Source: Zunongwangia sp. HGR-M22 | GTDB lineage: Bacteria; Bacteroidota; Bacteroidia; Flavobacteriales; Flavobacteriaceae | Direction: 5' to 3' | Assembly (NCBI RefSeq): GCF_027594425.1 | Contig: NZ_CP115159.1 | Coordinates: 3,929,001-3,993,000 of the forward strand | Length of the DNA stretch: 64,000 nucleotides | Shown: piece after piece, positions 53,359-62,802 of the stretch | Layout of the letters: each line of letters begins with the position of its first letter | Numbering within the stretch: the first letter of the stretch is position 1 | Program-made: the position numbers and the translations under genes | Notes under the pieces: model-generated | Database searches by the model: none | The model's input: the letters and a program-made list of their open reading frames with translations, nothing else | What the model was told of the DNA's origin: nothing

Positions 53359-53444
53359 AATAAAAGTTTTTTGATTGTCTTATACTAGAAATCAAATTGA
53401 ATGCCAAACAAAAAATTATTTTATAGCTCTCCATTTAAAAACAA

Positions 53445-53475
53445 AAAAACCCGGACTAGCCGGGTTTTTAAATAT
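53445..53475 (-). terminator. Terminator of the ATP synthase operon
   Basis: Stem aaaaacccgg/ccgggttttt (53445-53454 and 53460-53469), GC-rich core with T-run on the minus strand, 21 nt past the atpG stop. Confidence 0.88.
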
Positions 53476-53490
53476 ATAAAATCAAATCTT

Positions 53491-54351
53491 TTAATTATTA
53501 AGAGCTTCCGCACCACCAACGATTTCAAGAATTTCGTTAGTAATAGAAGCTTGTCTTGCTTTGTTATAAGACAATTTAAGAGAATCTCTAAGTTCAGTTG
53601 CATTCTCTGTAGCTTTGTGCATCGCCGTCATACGCGCACCATGCTCAGATGCAAATGAATCTCTTAAAGCTTTATACAATTGCATTTTTAAAGACTTCGG
53701 AATCAAATCTTTTACGATTTCCAGCTTTGAAGGTTCAAAAATGTAATCCAGTTGCACTTCCTCTTCTGTTTCAAACTTAGGTATTGGTAAAAATTGCTCA
53801 GTCATCACAGCTTGAGTAGCAGCATTCTTAAAGTGATTATAAACCAAAACAATTTTATCATAATTCCCTTCAAGAAACTGATTCATTAAATCTTCAGCAA
53901 TCACAGAAACATTTTCAAAACTAAGATCATCGAAGATCTCAGTATTGGTTTTATAAACCGTCAAGCTTTTCTTTAAAATGTCGTTAGCTTTCTTTCCTAT
54001 GCTATAAAGATGAACATCTTTATCTGCATATTCTTTGGCTACTGCATTTTTTACTCCCTTAATGATATTTGCATTAAAAGCACCAGCCAAACCTCTGTTA
54101 GAAGAAATAGCAACTACAAGCACTTTGTTTACTTCACGCTGCTCTGCATATTTACTGCTGCTATCGTCATCTAAGCTAGCACTAAGATCCTGCAAAAGCT
54201 GTGAAAGCTTTTGAGAATAAGGTCTCATAGATTCAATAGCATCCTGAGCTTTACTCAACTTTGCTGCAGATACCATTTTCATGGCACTGGTGATTTGCAT
54301 GGTTGAGGAAACCGAGGTAATTCTGCTACGTAATTCTTTTAAGTTTGCCAT
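53491..54351 (-). CDS. atpG: ATP synthase F1 gamma subunit
   Basis: 286 residues. Central rotor shaft. The N-terminal coiled-coil segment (LRSRITSVSSTMQITSAMKMVSAAKL) and C-terminal helix (SLKLSYNKARQASITNEILEIVGGAEAL) are intact, with the usual NRGLAGAFN in the middle. Last gene of the minus-strand atpB-E-F-H-A-G unit. Confidence 0.97.
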   Translation of the reverse strand: MANLKELRSRITSVSSTMQITSAMKMVSAAKLSKAQDAIESMRPYSQKLSQLLQDLSASLDDDSSSKYAEQREVNKVLVVAISSNRGLAGAFNANIIKGVKNAVAKEYADKDVHLYSIGKKANDILKKSLTVYKTNTEIFDDLSFENVSVIAEDLMNQFLEGNYDKIVLVYNHFKNAATQAVMTEQFLPIPKFETEEEVQLDYIFEPSKLEIVKDLIPKSLKMQLYKALRDSFASEHGARMTAMHKATENATELRDSLKLSYNKARQASITNEILEIVGGAEALNN

Positions 54352-54430
54352 ATTTTTAAAATTGGACTAGCCTAAATACTAATAAAGAACAAAGAGTTAA
54401 ATATTTCATTCACTCTTTGTTCAAAAACTT

Positions 54431-56011
54431 TTATCCTTTATATTTTTCAGATAATTCTTTTGCTACAGCTGCTAAAGTATCAGTAACTTCATCGGTAAGT
54501 TTGCCCGCTTTAAGCGTATCCATTACTCCTCTATGCTTAGCATTTAAGAATTCTATATAATCTCTTTCAAATTCTCTAACCTTTTCTACAGGTACATCTC
54601 TTAGCAAGTTCTTAGAGCCTGCAAAGATAATAGCGATTTGATCTTCTACAGGATAAGGATCGTTTTGTCCCTGCTTAAGGATTTCTACGTTACGCTTACC
54701 TTTTTCGATCACACTCATTGTAGCCGCATCTAGGTCTGAACCGAATTTAGCAAAAGCTTCAAGTTCACGGAACTGAGCCTGGTCTAATTTAAGTGTACCA
54801 GCCACTTTCTTCATAGATTTAATCTGAGCCGAACCACCTACACGAGATACCGAAATACCAACGTTAATCGCAGGACGTACACCAGAATTAAATAAATCTG
54901 AAGTTAAGAAAATCTGACCATCTGTAATCGAAATTACGTTAGTAGGAATATATGCAGATACATCACCCGCCTGAGTTTCGATAATTGGCAATGCTGTTAA
55001 AGAACCACCACCTTTTACTTTACTTTTAAGTGACTCAGGAAGATCGTTCATGGTCTTCGCAATATCATCATCATTAATCACTTTCGCTGCACGCTCTAGC
55101 AATCTTGAGTGAAGGAAGAATACATCCCCAGGATACGCTTCACGTCCCGGTGGACGACGTAATAAAAGAGAAACCTCACGGTATGCAACTGCTTGTTTAG
55201 ATAAATCATCATAAACAATTAAAGCAGGACGACCTGTATCTCTAAAATATTCACCAATTGCAGCACCAGCAAATGGAGCATAAACCTGCATTGGCGCAGG
55301 ATCTGATGCATTTGCAGCTACGATAGTAGTATAAGCCAAAGCACCTTTATCTTCAAGTACTTTAGCAATACCTGCAACTGTAGAAGCCTTTTGCCCTATA
55401 GCTACATATATACAATAAACCGGCTCACCGGCATCGTAAAATTCTTTTTGATTAAGAATAGTGTCAATACAAACAGTAGTTTTACCTGTTTGACGGTCAC
55501 CAATTACAAGCTCACGTTGTCCTCTACCTACCGGTACCATAGCATCGATAGATTTAATACCTGTCTGCATAGGTTCTGTCACCGGCTCACGGAAAACAAC
55601 ACCTGGTGCTTTACGCTCTAAAGGCATTTCGAAAGTTTCTCCCTCGATCGGTCCTTTACCGTCTATTGGTTCACCTAAGGTATTTACTACTCTTCCAACA
55701 ATACCTTCTCCAACATTTATAGAAGCAATTCTTTGTGTTCTTTTAACAATAGAACCTTCTCTAACTTCTTTTGAAGGTCCTAAAAGTACTACCCCAACAT
55801 TATCTTCCTCTAGGTTAAGCACCATTCCTTCAAGACCACTGTCGAATTGAACTAATTCTCCGTATTGCGCATTAGAAAGACCATAAACGTTAGCAATACC
55901 GTCACCAACTGTAAGCACGGTACCAACTTCGTCTAAAGAAGCCTTTGCCTCGAATCCGGAAAGTTGTTTCTTTAATATTGCTGAAACTTCAGCAGGATTT
56001 ACTTCTGCCAT
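54431..56011 (-). CDS. atpA: ATP synthase F1 alpha subunit
   Basis: 526 residues, full length. P-loop GDRQTGKTT, the regulatory alpha-subunit signature ([35 protein letters not shown]) and the arginine finger region [10 protein letters not shown] are present. No catalytic beta subunit gene follows. Confidence 0.98.
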   Translation of the reverse strand: MAEVNPAEVSAILKKQLSGFEAKASLDEVGTVLTVGDGIANVYGLSNAQYGELVQFDSGLEGMVLNLEEDNVGVVLLGPSKEVREGSIVKRTQRIASINVGEGIVGRVVNTLGEPIDGKGPIEGETFEMPLERKAPGVVFREPVTEPMQTGIKSIDAMVPVGRGQRELVIGDRQTGKTTVCIDTILNQKEFYDAGEPVYCIYVAIGQKASTVAGIAKVLEDKGALAYTTIVAANASDPAPMQVYAPFAGAAIGEYFRDTGRPALIVYDDLSKQAVAYREVSLLLRRPPGREAYPGDVFFLHSRLLERAAKVINDDDIAKTMNDLPESLKSKVKGGGSLTALPIIETQAGDVSAYIPTNVISITDGQIFLTSDLFNSGVRPAINVGISVSRVGGSAQIKSMKKVAGTLKLDQAQFRELEAFAKFGSDLDAATMSVIEKGKRNVEILKQGQNDPYPVEDQIAIIFAGSKNLLRDVPVEKVREFERDYIEFLNAKHRGVMDTLKAGKLTDEVTDTLAAVAKELSEKYKG

Positions 56012-56055
56012 AATTATTTAAGATAAAATGCCTCGTTAGCTACGGGCGGTTTTTA

Positions 56056-56613
56056 TTAAATTTTAGAAACGTAAGCGTTGCTTTTTATAAATTCTGTTTT
56101 CAACTTGTTTAAGTTATTAGCGACACTAGCATCATACTGAAGGTCACCAACTCTCAAAACAAATCCACCAAGAATACTTTCGTCAATCTTATTCTCGATT
56201 GTAGCTTCCCTACCGGTAAGCTCTTTTATTTTAGCCTGAATCTTATCTTCAAGCTCCTTTGTTAAAGGAACTACGGTGGTAACAACAGCATTTTGCACTA
56301 GAATAGAATCATCGAATAACATTAAATATTGCGTTGCCACAATTCCTAAAATATTAATTCGATTATTCTCTACAAGTAAATTAAAAACACCCTTGGTTAA
56401 CCCATTTATATCTTTAAAAATCTCTTCTAAGATTTGTTTCTTTAAATTAGGCTTAATTATAGGGCTCGCTAAAGTAGATCTTAAATCTTCGCTTGCCGCG
56501 ATAGTTTTAGATATACTAAGCATATCTTCCTTTACATCTTTAGCTACTTTTTGATCGTTAGCTAATGTAAGAATTGCTTTTGCATAACGTTGTGCTGCTC
56601 TGGTTCCTTTCAT
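56056..56613 (-). CDS. atpH: ATP synthase delta subunit
   Basis: 185 residues from ATG (a GTG three bases earlier is possible). Peripheral stalk subunit: RYAKAILTLANDQ and the C-terminal KIDESILGGFVLRVGD are the family's two blocks. It joins F1 to the b subunit. Lies between atpF and atpA. Confidence 0.95.
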   Translation of the reverse strand: MKGTRAAQRYAKAILTLANDQKVAKDVKEDMLSISKTIAASEDLRSTLASPIIKPNLKKQILEEIFKDINGLTKGVFNLLVENNRINILGIVATQYLMLFDDSILVQNAVVTTVVPLTKELEDKIQAKIKELTGREATIENKIDESILGGFVLRVGDLQYDASVANNLNKLKTEFIKSNAYVSKI

Positions 56614-56622
56614 CACAAAGTA

Positions 56623-57117
56623 TTAGTTTAAAGTAACATCACCAAGCATGTTATCAATCATCTGGTGTTGTTTTTCTTTACTTGATAATTCTGTACGAAC
56701 TACTTTTTCTGCAATTTCTATAGAAAGACTTGCTACCTGAGCTTTAATTTCTGCCATTGCAGCTTTTTTCTCAAGTTCAATACTTTCTTTAGCTTGTGAT
56801 ACTATTTGATCTGCTTTGTCTTGTGCTTCTACAGTAGCATCTGCCATTACCTTTTCTTTCAATTCACGAGCTTCTCTAAGAATTGCATCTCTTTCAGCAC
56901 GAGCTTCTTTCATTAACTGCTCGTTATCTGCCTTAAGATTTTGCATTTCTTTTCTAGCTTCTTCAGCAGACGACAATGCGTTATTTATAGAGTCTTCTCT
57001 TTCTTTAACAGCTCCAAGAATAGGTCTCCAAGCGAATTTTGCAAGAAGCAAAATAAGTACTAGAAAAACTATTGTTTGCCAAAAAAGTAACCCAATTTCA
57101 GGAGTGATTAAATCCAT
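56623..57117 (-). CDS. atpF: ATP synthase F0 b subunit
   Basis: 164 residues from ATG MDLITPEIG (a longer frame to 57156 is open but the membrane helix then starts late). One N-terminal helix (GLLFWQTIVFLVLILLLAKFAW) then a long Lys/Glu-rich helix that forms the stator. Standard length. Between atpE and atpH. Confidence 0.95.
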   Translation of the reverse strand: MDLITPEIGLLFWQTIVFLVLILLLAKFAWRPILGAVKEREDSINNALSSAEEARKEMQNLKADNEQLMKEARAERDAILREARELKEKVMADATVEAQDKADQIVSQAKESIELEKKAAMAEIKAQVASLSIEIAEKVVRTELSSKEKQHQMIDNMLGDVTLN

Positions 57118-57185
57118 AGTGTTTTTTAAATTTAAATAATATCCATTCGTAACCAACCGTTACGAATGGATAAAAAAGAATTCAA

Positions 57186-57407
57186 TTATTTAAGAACTCC
57201 AAGTAAAGCTGCTACTACTCCAAAAAGAGCAACACCTTCTACAAGAGCTGCAGCAATAATCATAGCTGTCTGGATTTTCCCAGAAGCTTCTGGCTGACGA
57301 GCGATAGCATCCATGGCAGAACCACCAATTTTACCAACTCCCATAGCTGCTCCAATAACTGCTAAACCAGCACCTAAAGCTGCAAGTCCTACATACAATA
57401 ATTCCAT
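57186..57407 (-). CDS. atpE: ATP synthase F0 c subunit
   Basis: 73 residues, two membrane helices. The ion-binding acid is E57 in AALVEGVALFG. The first helix lacks the Gln/Glu pair of sodium enzymes, so proton coupling is likely. ARQPEA makes the polar loop. Full length. Confidence 0.97.
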   Translation of the reverse strand: MELLYVGLAALGAGLAVIGAAMGVGKIGGSAMDAIARQPEASGKIQTAMIIAAALVEGVALFGVVAALLGVLK

Positions 57408-57431
57408 AACTGAAAGATTTAAAATTAAAAT

Positions 57432-58514
57432 TTAATGATGTTCGTGTTCTTCAACTGACATCCCTATAAATAGAGCCGACAGCATGGTAAATATAAACGC
57501 TTGTAAAAATGCAACAAGCAATTCTAATATTGATATAAAAAGTGAAAATGGAACTGAAACTCCAGCGACTCCAACACTTTCAAGTATAAATATTAATCCT
57601 ATTAAACTAAGTATAATTATGTGACCTGCAGTAATGTTCGCAAATAAACGAATCATAAGTGCTGCGGGCTTAATAATGATCCCTAATAATTCTACAACTG
57701 CAAGCAAAGGCTTTACGAAAGTAGGCACTCCAGGCATCCACAATGTGTGTTTCCAAAAATCTCTATTTCCATTTACAATAATTAAAATTAGAGTAAATAA
57801 ACCTAAAGAAACAGTTACTGCGATATTCCCTGTAACATTGGCTGCTCCAGGTAATAAACCAATCATATTAGTAATCCAAATGAAGAAAAATACCGTTAAA
57901 AGGAATGGCATAAACTTCATGTATTTTTTCTCTCCAATTTGTGGTATTGCAATTTCGTCTCGTACAAACAAAACGAAAGTTTCTAGAAGATTATTAAATC
58001 CTGTTGGAGCGTGCTTATGCTTTTTATGATGTGCCGCCAGACTAGTAAAAATGATAAGCATGATAATAACGGTCAAAAATATAGCCGCTACATTTTTAGT
58101 TATCGATAAATCAATAGGTCGCTCTGCATTTAAAGGATGATGATCGGCATCAAATTCAATCTCGCTTGCGCCATCTTCTAATCTGTAGATTTTTTCGTGA
58201 AGATTAACGAATCTCATCCCGTCTTTCTCAACAACATGATGCCCTTCAGTATCATGGTGAAATTCACTAGACATAAAAGTAACCAGTCCGTTATCCGTGT
58301 AAAGAATCACCGGAAGTGCTATAGTGAAAGAATTTTCTCCTTCTCCGTAGAAATGCCATCCATGGGCATCACCAATGTGGTGAAGAATCATTTCTGTCGC
58401 ATTAAATTCTTTCTCAGCTTCTGCTAAAGAGTCCTCTTTTGATGCAAAAGAAAAAACCGGAAGTAAGGCTAGTGCAAATGTCACTATAATCTTTAACGAT
58501 TTTTGTGCTATCAT
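57432..58514 (-). CDS. atpB: ATP synthase F0 a subunit with long N-terminal extension
   Basis: 360 residues, about 90 longer than the E. coli subunit. A signal-like helix (1-24) and a His/Glu-rich extension (about 25-140) precede the first true transmembrane segment. The essential arginine is R289 in LMIRLFANITAGH. Bacteroidota a subunits often carry such an extension; its role is unknown. A full TACCTTTG promoter element lies 45 nt upstream, so atpB-G has its own promoter. Confidence 0.95.
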   Translation of the reverse strand: MIAQKSLKIIVTFALALLPVFSFASKEDSLAEAEKEFNATEMILHHIGDAHGWHFYGEGENSFTIALPVILYTDNGLVTFMSSEFHHDTEGHHVVEKDGMRFVNLHEKIYRLEDGASEIEFDADHHPLNAERPIDLSITKNVAAIFLTVIIMLIIFTSLAAHHKKHKHAPTGFNNLLETFVLFVRDEIAIPQIGEKKYMKFMPFLLTVFFFIWITNMIGLLPGAANVTGNIAVTVSLGLFTLILIIVNGNRDFWKHTLWMPGVPTFVKPLLAVVELLGIIIKPAALMIRLFANITAGHIIILSLIGLIFILESVGVAGVSVPFSLFISILELLVAFLQAFIFTMLSALFIGMSVEEHEHH

Positions 58515-58558
58515 AATACCTGGTCTACTTATAAAATTATGGGCTCTAAATTTCGGTG

Positions 58559-58566
58559 CAAAGGTA
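58559..58566 (-). promoter_or_regulatory. -7 element of the atpB operon
   Basis: TACCTTTG on the minus strand (TAnnTTTG, followed by CACC), about 45 nt before the atpB ATG. Confidence 0.65.
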
Positions 58567-58646
58567 TACTTTTATTTTTTATGTGAAAGTCCCCGATTAT
58601 TTTTTTGCCTCAATTTTCAAAATTCGTTGAACTGATTGATAGACAA

Positions 58647-59033
58647 TCATTTGTTTCTATTTATCAATTTTACTGCAAAAGTGGTTTCAAAAATTAAAAA
58701 GATAAAATATGGCGCAAAAAAAGCAATAACCTGAACAAAAATTGAAACCTCATCATTTAGTAAAGCCGGCAGTAAAAACAATACTGCAGCAAACATTTTT
58801 AACAATCCCAATCCCATAAATACAAAACCGGTTTTGTCTTGAAAATTAAGATTTATAATCAGCAATATGCCATAAACTATCAAAGTTGCTAAAATATGAA
58901 AGGAATAATTAGCAACTGTACTGTAGTATAGGGTAGCCTCAACATAATTAGAAGTTATATAATACTGAATAAAAAATAAAATCAATGAAAAAGGCACAAA
59001 AACCTTCAGGAAATTTAAAAATGGTCGTCCCAT
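58647..59033 (-). CDS. Membrane protein, ATP synthase subunit I-like position
   Basis: 128 residues, four membrane helices (about 10-25, 43-60, 69-90, 100-122). No AtpI motif is clear and it may be DUF6168-type (from memory). It starts directly where atpZ ends and lies upstream of atpB, the place AtpI holds in other operons, so a role in F0 assembly is likely but unproven. Confidence 0.7.
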   Translation of the reverse strand: MGRPFLNFLKVFVPFSLILFFIQYYITSNYVEATLYYSTVANYSFHILATLIVYGILLIINLNFQDKTGFVFMGLGLLKMFAAVLFLLPALLNDEVSIFVQVIAFFAPYFIFLIFETTFAVKLINRNK

Positions 59034-59252
59034 CTATTCGTCGTCTTTACTTATGTTTTTTACGCTTCTAATTACTTGATATAACGCCACAAAAACGCCT
59101 AAAAGCGATAATGAAATTGTAAATGCTGAAAATTTATTCGGAAATTTCTCGTCTAACCAAATACCAAGAAAAACGCCACCGGCTATAATAATGGCCATTT
59201 GGAAGCCAATGTTTACAAAAACAAGATATTTATTACGCTGATCGTTTTTCAT
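59034..59252 (-). CDS. atpZ: AtpZ/AtpI-family protein
   Basis: 72 residues, two membrane helices (about 10-28 and 44-64). NIGFQMAIIIAGGVFLGIWLDEKFP is the AtpZ signature; family members help c-ring assembly or Mg/Ca uptake for ATP synthase. It abuts the next gene without a gap and lies 57 nt after sprE. Confidence 0.85.
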   Translation of the reverse strand: MKNDQRNKYLVFVNIGFQMAIIIAGGVFLGIWLDEKFPNKFSAFTISLSLLGVFVALYQVIRSVKNISKDDE

Positions 59253-59309
59253 GAAAGGAGAATACTCGTTTTTTAATACTGGTTTGTAAAAGAGAAAAAG
59301 GCTTAGAAA

Positions 59310-61853
59310 CTATATATTGTCGCGTAAATAATCCTTCAGATTTTTCTTTAAAAGAACTACTCTATAGTTGTTTGTTGAGATCGCAATAAAATCATTTTCT
59401 AACTCATATTCATCATTTTCCTGCAATAATTCTCCCAAACCTAAAGCCCGAATACGATCCTGCAAACCGTGCACCACCACAAAAATAGTTTCTTCGTTAT
59501 AAATATCTATTGAAGTAGAAAAATTAGTATAGTCTAAATCTACCAAAGCGGAATCTATTTTCTGCTGAAGCGCAAGGGCAGCCTCTCTATTTTCGCTATC
59601 AAACTGATAGATCAGTTTATAATTGGTGGCTAAACTATCTTCTTGCAGCTGAAGTCTGCTTAATTTAGGTAAAGCTCCGTTTATCATGTTCTTTGCCTTT
59701 TCCCCTTCTGCCGATTGTGGATAGGTTAAAGAAACATAGCTAAGCGCTTTACGATATTCCTGCAAACCTCTAAGTCTTCCTATAGCCATCGCTTTTAGCA
59801 ATTCAAACTTCGGAATAATTTCTTCGCCAGAATATCGTGTAATAAATTTATTACTTTCTGAAATTACTTCAGCAAATTGTTGATCCTCATACAAACTGAA
59901 AGTCTCTTCATAACTTCTTTGCGCTAAGCTTTCTCCTGAAGCCAATTGCTGAGGATTCTGAATAAAAATAGCGTATTGCGAATCTGGATAATTAGACACA
60001 ATATCAATTTTCATTGCGTCTTGCTTAGCATTCATATTTAATCTGCCGTAAGCTTTGTAAAGATTATATTTTGAAGGTAAAATTAACCGCTCTTCGGGAT
60101 CGCTAGCCAACAATGCTTCTAATTTTTCTGTTGCCAATTGATATTCGCCAAATTTCTCGTTATAAATAAGACCCAATTGGTAATAAGCGTAATTTCGATC
60201 TTTATAAATACTATCGATCACCAAATTATCGGTTGGTAACTTATCTGCATAGGTCGCCGGGTCGAATCTTGGATCGCTCGAAAAATCAAACTCAGCCAAT
60301 TCTTCTTCATTAGCTTCTATACCGCCGGTATTTCCTGTGGAAATCCAACGCCAATTATCCGCAAGTTTTCTATTTCCCCAGATTCTTAAAAATTCACGCT
60401 CTCCCCTAGCTTTTCGGCTTTCATTATAAAAATAAAAATTGCTTGTATTTTCTTCGCCGGGAAGGCTAACATCCGGAACTCCGGGACCGGTATTATTTAA
60501 AGCCAAAGCTTTTTCAGTTTCACCGGCTTCTATTTCTTTTTTATATTCTTCCTTAAGCTTGTCTGTATACTTTGTAAAATAAGCAATTTGCTCTTCTCGC
60601 GGTAAATCGATAAGATTTAAGATGCTATCGTTTTTATTAGCAATTGCCTGATAAAAAATAATATCGTCTAAATTTTTACGCTTTTTTTGTATCGTTCGAT
60701 ATTCCCTTAAATTAGTAGGCATTTCGTAGAGTGTGCTATCAAAATAGCTTGCAGCCGTTTGATATTCTGAACGATCAAAATTAATATTTGCCAGAATTTC
60801 ATAATTAATTGATCTTAAAAATGGATCGCTGCTTCCTGGTGTTCTAAGCGATTTGTTATAGTATGTAATTGCGGTATCTAAAGAATCACGCTGATTGTAA
60901 TATTCGCCAATCTGAAAATAGATTTTATCTAAAAATGGTCGATTTTCGCGATCTTCTTTAAGCTCGGTTAAGAGCTCTTTTAGTTGTTGATCGTCGTTTT
61001 CTTCAGGATCAAAATTTCTTGCCTTTTGGATATAGGCATTAATCATATAAATTCTGGGTGACTTTCTATTTAAATCAATAACCTCATCAAAAGCAAGATT
61101 CGCGTTTTTTGGCTGGTTTAATAAATTATATAACTGGCCTATAATAAAAAAGTAACGCCCTTTTTCTTCATCTTTTTTAGTAAAATTAGCAGCGGTGGTT
61201 AAAGGCGCAAGTGCACTGTCTGGTCGCTGAAGATTAATATACGCTTGTGCCATGGCAGCTTTTGCATCGGCATATTCCTGATCTTCAAATTTTGCATTGT
61301 TTAAAATCCTTTTTAGATTTTTAATCGCAATACGATTATTCTCCAAACGAATATTGGTTTTTTCTCGCCAAATTTGTGCCGTTCTTATGCTGTTACTCGC
61401 AGGATATCTTTGTAAGATATAGTTGAAAGCTTCTAAAGCAGGTATAAAACGTTGATCGTAATATCGAGCTTTGCCAAGTAGAATAAAAGCTTCGTCTATT
61501 TGTGGATTCTCTTCTTTCCCGTCAATCAATATCGAATGTCTTTGGATAGCTTTTGCTGCTTTTTTTTCTGCTATTCCAAAATTTTGATTTCTTACGCTAT
61601 CGGGTAGCAATATTTCTTCGTCGATCTGCATACGTTCAATAGGTAGCAAATCCCAGTAATTATCACTATAATTTTGGTTGAGTTCTTTACGCCCTGCTTC
61701 TAGAGCCAGATTGCCGTTATAAAGCGTATTATATTCCGCAGTAACGGAGTGCCAGCTTCGGCTAATAAAATTATCCTTCTTACGAGAACAAGAAATTACT
61801 GCTCCAAGAAGAAGAGCTATGAAAAAAAATTGTGTAAATGTCCTCAAAATCAA
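59310..61853 (-). CDS. sprE: Type IX secretion/gliding lipoprotein SprE (PorW)
   Basis: 847 residues. Lipobox VISC (C22) then TPR-rich periplasmic domain of about 800 residues (YNTLYNGNLALEAGRKELNQNY, AFILLGKARYYDQRFIPALEAFNYILQRYP, and many more repeats). This matches SprE/PorW, needed for type IX secretion and gliding in Flavobacterium. TTG start: the frame has a stop upstream and no ATG; a second TTG 6 nt later is equally possible. It may be in one unit with the atpZ genes (57-nt gap). Confidence 0.87.
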   Translation of the reverse strand: MILRTFTQFFFIALLLGAVISCSRKKDNFISRSWHSVTAEYNTLYNGNLALEAGRKELNQNYSDNYWDLLPIERMQIDEEILLPDSVRNQNFGIAEKKAAKAIQRHSILIDGKEENPQIDEAFILLGKARYYDQRFIPALEAFNYILQRYPASNSIRTAQIWREKTNIRLENNRIAIKNLKRILNNAKFEDQEYADAKAAMAQAYINLQRPDSALAPLTTAANFTKKDEEKGRYFFIIGQLYNLLNQPKNANLAFDEVIDLNRKSPRIYMINAYIQKARNFDPEENDDQQLKELLTELKEDRENRPFLDKIYFQIGEYYNQRDSLDTAITYYNKSLRTPGSSDPFLRSINYEILANINFDRSEYQTAASYFDSTLYEMPTNLREYRTIQKKRKNLDDIIFYQAIANKNDSILNLIDLPREEQIAYFTKYTDKLKEEYKKEIEAGETEKALALNNTGPGVPDVSLPGEENTSNFYFYNESRKARGEREFLRIWGNRKLADNWRWISTGNTGGIEANEEELAEFDFSSDPRFDPATYADKLPTDNLVIDSIYKDRNYAYYQLGLIYNEKFGEYQLATEKLEALLASDPEERLILPSKYNLYKAYGRLNMNAKQDAMKIDIVSNYPDSQYAIFIQNPQQLASGESLAQRSYEETFSLYEDQQFAEVISESNKFITRYSGEEIIPKFELLKAMAIGRLRGLQEYRKALSYVSLTYPQSAEGEKAKNMINGALPKLSRLQLQEDSLATNYKLIYQFDSENREAALALQQKIDSALVDLDYTNFSTSIDIYNEETIFVVVHGLQDRIRALGLGELLQENDEYELENDFIAISTNNYRVVLLKKNLKDYLRDNI

Positions 61854-61961
61854 CTCTTTCTTAATACCATCATAACTCAGTTACGCCACGTTTAGTGTGT
61901 AAAAATAAGTTTCTTTTTACAAATACAAAGATTTGCGATTCAAATTAGAAAGAAGGAGAAG

Positions 61962-62720
61962 CTATTCCATAGTATTTTCGGTATTATGTTGTATTGAAGG
62001 ATCTATATTTTCCTGTGGTGCTGTCTCTCCTGAAAAGTAAGATTCCAATTCTTTTAAAGTCGCTTCTGAAGTATTGATATCGCGTACAATCACTCCTTTG
62101 TCTAAAACTACAATGCGCTCGCAAACTTCTGTAACATGAATAAGATCATGGCTAGAAACTAATACCGTTGTGCCCGAAAATTCAGAAAGCTCTTTAATAA
62201 TTTTTTTCAGCTTAATCTGGGTGCTAGGATCCAGGTTTGCAAAAGGTTCGTCTAACACTACTACTTTTGGATTGCCAATTAAAGCGGCAACAATACCTAC
62301 TTTCTTTTGGTTTCCTTTGGATAAATCGCGAAGATATTTTTTCCGACCAATGATCTCGCCGTTAAAAAACTCTTCAAATTGCTCTAAAAAACTATGAATA
62401 TCAGCACGATTTTGATTGCGAAGTTCTCCCACAAAATAGAAATATTCTTCAGGAGTAAGGTAGCCTATCAAAAAACTTTCATCAATAAAAGAGGAAGTGA
62501 ATGTCTTCCACTCTTCACTTTCGTTTACGGTAATTTCATGATTAAAAATACTACCTGAAGTTGGCCGAATTAAATCAAGTAACATACTAAAAAATGTAGT
62601 TTTCCCGGCTCCATTATTTCCTACTAATCCAAAATTTTGTCCTTGTGGAATTTCTAAATGGTCGATATCTAAAACTTTAGTACCGTTATATACTTTTGAG
62701 AGGTTGGTTGCTGTTATCAT
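61962..62720 (-). CDS. ABC transporter ATP-binding protein
   Basis: 252 residues, one nucleotide-binding domain: Walker A GNNGAGKTT (34-42), signature LSKGNQKK (instead of LSGGQ), Walker B VVLDEPFANLDP, H-loop SSHD. Pairs with the permease upstream, as in CcmA/NatA-like exporters. The C-terminal end is a Thr/Glu tail. Substrate unknown. Confidence 0.9.
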   Translation of the reverse strand: MITATNLSKVYNGTKVLDIDHLEIPQGQNFGLVGNNGAGKTTFFSMLLDLIRPTSGSIFNHEITVNESEEWKTFTSSFIDESFLIGYLTPEEYFYFVGELRNQNRADIHSFLEQFEEFFNGEIIGRKKYLRDLSKGNQKKVGIVAALIGNPKVVVLDEPFANLDPSTQIKLKKIIKELSEFSGTTVLVSSHDLIHVTEVCERIVVLDKGVIVRDINTSEATLKELESYFSGETAPQENIDPSIQHNTENTME

Positions 62721-62802
62721 GCTATTTTATTTACTCGTTATCGAGATTGAATATACGTTCGCTTTAAATTGATTCTAGGGTTGCTTTTTACTCAGCTAAG
62801 TT

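Noticed and set aside
62772-62790. Minus-strand GCAACC before the ABC transporter genes
   Set aside because: The expected TCT box 23 nt downstream is absent, so it is not counted as a fifth ECF-type promoter.
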